A stretch of 64,000 bases of DNA, from assembly GCF_029227915.1 (NCBI RefSeq), contig NC_079878.1:3288001-3352000 (forward strand), read 5' to 3'. Below are positions 60,957-64,000 of the stretch, piece by piece. The stretch comes from Hydractinia symbiolongicarpus. Its lineage: Eukaryota; Cnidaria; Hydrozoa; Anthoathecata; Hydractiniidae. Positions within the stretch are counted from its first letter, which is position 1, and the number at the start of each line of letters is the position of its first letter. Position numbers and translations under genes: made by a program. The notes beneath the pieces are model-generated. The model worked only from the letters and a program-made list of their open reading frames with translations. It searched no databases and was not told the origin of the DNA.

Positions 60957-62200
60957 ACTTGTAGTTTTCAAAAATGTTTTCATTTTTGATGAGACGCTGA
61001 ATAAAAGAAGTTTAATCGCCGGCAAACGAAAACCCGCGATTTCCCGTAAATCCCAGGCTTAGCCCGTATAGTTGAATGTATATAAAGAAAGTACCCAGGG
61101 AGTAAACTGATTTCCCGAACAATTTTTTAAATTATTTTTTCACCACTAAAACACATGAGACTGGTAGTTTTCAGAAATGTTTTCATTTTTGATGAGACGC
61201 TTAATGAAAGTGGTTTAATCGCCGGCAAACGAAAACCCGCGATTTCCCGTAAATCCCGGGCTTCGCCCGTATAGTCGAATGTATACAAAGAAAGTACCCT
61301 GTGAGTAAACTCATTTCCAAAACGATTATTTAAATTATCTTTTCACCACTAAAACGCATGAGACTTGTAGTTATCAAAAAAGTTTTCATTTTTGATGAGA
61401 TGCTAAATAAAAGGAGTTTAATCGCCGGCAAACGAAAACCTGCGATTTCCCGTAAATCCTGGACTCGGCCCGTATAGTCAAATGTATACAAAGAAAGTAC
61501 CCAGGGAGTAAACTCATTTCACGAACGATTTTTTAAATTATTATTTCACCACTAAATCCCATGAGATTTGCAGTTTTCAGAAATGTTTTCATTTTTGATG
61601 AGACGCTTAATGAATGTGGTTTAATAGCCGGCAAACGAAAACCCGCGATTTCCTGTAAATCCCCGGCTGGGCCCGTATAGTCGAATGTATACAAAGAAAG
61701 TACCCTGTGAGTAAACTCATTTCCAAAACGATTTTTTAAATTATCTTTTCACCACTAAAACGCATGAGACTTGTAGTTTTCAAAAATGTTTTCATTTTTG
61801 ATGGGACTTTGAATAAAAGAAGTTTAATCGCCGGCAAACGAAAACCCGCGATTTCCCGTAAATCCCGGACTCGGCCCGTATAGTCAAAAGTATACAAAGA
61901 AGGTACCCAGGGAGTAAACTCATTTCCCGAACGATTTTTTAAATTATTTTTTCACCACTAAAACGCATGAGACTTGCAGTTTTCAGAAATGTTTTCATTT
62001 TTGATGAGACGCTGAATAAAAGAAGTTTAATCGCCGGCAAACGAAAACCCGCGATTTCCCGTAAATCCCGGTCTCGGCCCGTATAGTCAAAAGTATACAA
62101 AGAAGGTACCCAGGGAGTAAACTCATTTCCCGAACGATTTTTTAAATTATTTTTTCACCACTAAAACGCATGAGACTTGTAGTTTTTAGAAATGTTTTCA
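60957..62200 (-). repeat. Inverted-arm segmental repeat, copy 2
   Basis: Second copy of 57,100-58,345. It ends near 62,190-62,200, where TTTTTAGAAATG and GACGCTTAATGAAAG replace TTTTCAGAAATG and GACGCTGAATAAAAG. Confidence 0.8.
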
Positions 62201-64000
62201 TTTTTGATGAGACGCTTAATGAAAGTGGTTTAATCGTCGGCAAACGAAAACCCGCGATTTCCCGTAAATCCCGGGCTTGGCCCGTATAGTCAAATGTATA
62301 CAAAGAAAGTACCCTGTGAGTAAACTCATTTCCAAAACGATTTTTTAAATTATCTTTTCACCACTAAAACGCATGAGACTTGTAGTTTTCAAAAATGTTT
62401 TCATTTTTGATGAGACGCTGAATAAAAGAAGTTTAACCGCCGGCAAACGAAAACCCGCCATTTCCCATAAACCCCGGACTCGGCCGGTAAAGTCAAAAGT
62501 ATACAAAGAAAGTACCCAGGGAGTAAACTCATTTCCCGAACGATTTTTTAAATTATTTTTTCACCACTAAAACGCGTGAGACTTGTAGTTTTCAAAAGTG
62601 TTTTCATTTTTGATGAGACGCTGAATAAAAGAAGTTTAATTGCCAGCAAACGAAAACCCGCGATTTCCCGTAAATCCCGGGCTTGGCCCGTATAGTCGAA
62701 TGTATACAAAGAAAGTACCCTGTGAGTAAACTCATTTCCAAAACGATTATTTAAATTATCTTTTCCCCACTAAAACGCATGAGACTTGTAGTTATCAAAA
62801 AAGTTTTCATTTTTGATGAGATGCTAAATAAAAGGAGTTTAATCGCCGGCAAACGAAAACCTGCGATTTCCCGTAAATCCTGGACTCGGCCCGTATAGTC
62901 AAAAGTATACAAAGAAAGTACCCAGGGAGTAAACTCATTTCACGAACGATTTTTTAAATTATTATTTCACCACTAAATCCCATGAGATTTGCAGTTTTCA
63001 GAAATGTTTTTATTTTTGATGAGACGCCTAATGAATGTGGTTTAATAGCCGGCAAACGAAAACCCGCGATTTCCTGTAAATCCCCGGCTGGGCCCGTATA
63101 GTCGAATGTATACAAAGAAAGTACCCTGTGAGTAAACTCATTTCCAAAACGATTTTTTAAATTATCTTTTCACCACTAAAACGCATGAGACTTGTAGTTT
63201 TCAAAAATATTTTCATTTTTGATGGGACGTTGAATAAAAGAAGTTTAATCGCCGGCAAACGAAAACCCGCGATTTCCCGTAAATCCCGGACTCGGCCCGT
63301 ATAGTCAAAAGTATACAAAGAAGGTACCCAGGGAGTAAACTCATTTCCCGAACGATTTTTTAAATTATTTTTTCACCATTAAACGCATGAGGCTTGTAGT
63401 TTTCAGAAATGTTTTCATTTTTGATGAGACGCTGAATAAAAGAAGTTTAATCGCCGGCAAACGAAAACCCGCGATTTCCCGTAAATCCCAGGCTTAGCCC
63501 GTATAGTTGAATGTATATAAAGAAAGTACTCAGGGAGTAAACTTTTTTCCCGAACAATTTTTTAAATTATTTTTTCACCACTAAAACACATGAGACTGGT
63601 AGTTTTCAGAAATGTTTTCATTTTTGATGAGACGCTTAATGAAAGTGGTTTAATCGCCGGCAAACGAAAACCCGCGATTTCCCGTAAATCCCGGGCTTGG
63701 CCCGTATAGTCGAATGTATACAAAGAAAGTACCCTGTGAGTAAACTCATTTCCAAAACGATTATTTAAATTATCTTTTCACCACTAAAACGCATGAGACT
63801 TGTAGTTATCAAAAAAGTTTTCATTTTTGATGAGATGCTAAATAAAAGGAGTTTAATCGCCGGCAAACGAAAACCTGCGATTTCCCGTAAATCCTGGACT
63901 CGGCCCGTATAGTCAAAAGTATACAAAGAAAGTACCCAGGGAGTAAACTCATTTTACGAACGATTTTTTAAATTATTAATTCACCACTAAATCCCATGAG
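62201..64000 (-). repeat. Inverted-arm satellite to the window edge
   Basis: About nine monomers with the same variant set as 54.2-57.7 kb, including GAGATGCTAAAT, GATGGGACG and AGGCTTAGCCC. A complemented TTTATGGG/GGCGGTTAAAC unit (TTTAACCGCCGG, CCCATAAACCCC) sits near 62,430-62,480. It is the only such unit I noticed in the inverted arm. The array runs off the end. Confidence 0.8.

Larger units (their letters stand above)
52374..64000 (-). repeat. Same 203-bp satellite, inverted arm (about 57 copies)
   Basis: From 52,374 every monomer is the reverse complement of those to the left: TTTTTCACCACTAAAACGCA and CCCGTATAGTC replace TGCGTTTTAGTGGTG and GACTATACGGG. The ~203-bp spacing continues to the window edge, so the array probably extends beyond it. 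Both type A and type B monomers occur. Diagnostic variants, for example CCACTAACACGCA near 53,200 and 59,115, and CCAGGCAGTAAAC near 52,950 and 58,863, are the complements of variants at 40.4-41.2 and 45.3-46.1 kb in the forward arm. This arm therefore belongs to the same subfamily as the 35.7-47.5 kb block. Confidence 0.98.

Noticed and set aside
1-64000. CRISPR array
   Set aside because: Repeats and would-be spacers are both part of one 203-bp unit. There are no short conserved repeats with unique spacers and no cas genes.
1-64000. Transposon or LTR ends, tRNA or rRNA genes, telomere repeats
   Set aside because: No target-site duplications, long terminal repeats, cloverleaf sequences, rRNA-like sequence or short telomeric motif arrays were seen; every stretch outside 52,355-52,373 can be assigned to the monomer.

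Overview
The whole window is tandem satellite DNA. I see no gene, RNA gene or recognisable mobile element. The basic unit is about 203 bp: the motif GTTCGGG starts at 61, 264 and 467, and successive copies then follow at 201-204 bp. That gives roughly 315 copies in 64 kb. This much homogenised satellite with nested higher-order duplications points to eukaryotic heterochromatin, possibly pericentromeric or centromeric. I do not recognise the monomer and cannot name the organism. It has about 13 CpG per unit, mostly in one GC-rich block, while the rest of the unit is AT-rich.

Layout. From 1 to about 52,354 all monomers lie in one orientation, called + here. At 52,355-52,373 there is a short AT-rich stretch (17 of 19 bases A/T) that matches no part of the monomer. 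From 52,374 to the end all monomers are inverted. The + array is a mosaic of subfamily blocks: 1-11.8 kb (marked by truncated units), 11.8-20.4 kb (TTTATGGG and GGCGGTTAAAC variants), 20.4-28.6 kb (GCCGGGGATTTACAGG and AAGCCTGGG variants), 28.6-35.7 kb (TTTATGGG type again), 35.7-49.0 kb (GCCGGGG type again, with a 24-monomer tandem duplication and a later 7-monomer duplication), 49.2-51.5 kb (a very regular 609-bp trimer) and 51.7-52.35 kb (units with more private variants, next to the inversion). The inverted array has its own duplications (5,914-, 3,856- and 1,029-bp offsets). Its variants match, in mirrored order, those at 40.4-41.2 and 45.3-46.1 kb rather than those directly beside the junction.

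Two ancestral monomer types can be told apart by linked variants. Type A has GTTCGGG, CTCCCTGGG, ACTTTTGAC and CCGAGTCCGGG. Type B has GTTTTGG, CTCACAGGG, ACATTCGAC and CCAAGCCCGGG. Hybrids of the two are common. Each unit holds recurring small-scale structure: four CGGG motifs at 9-11-bp spacing, a 9-bp dyad around AAAA, and (type B) a short CGGGC/GCCCG hairpin. Open frames of 60-100 codons occur, but they are by-products of the repeat: 203 is not a multiple of 3, so the frame shifts at every unit. Identities and boundaries below were judged by eye, so block edges are good to roughly 50-100 bp unless a diagnostic base is given.
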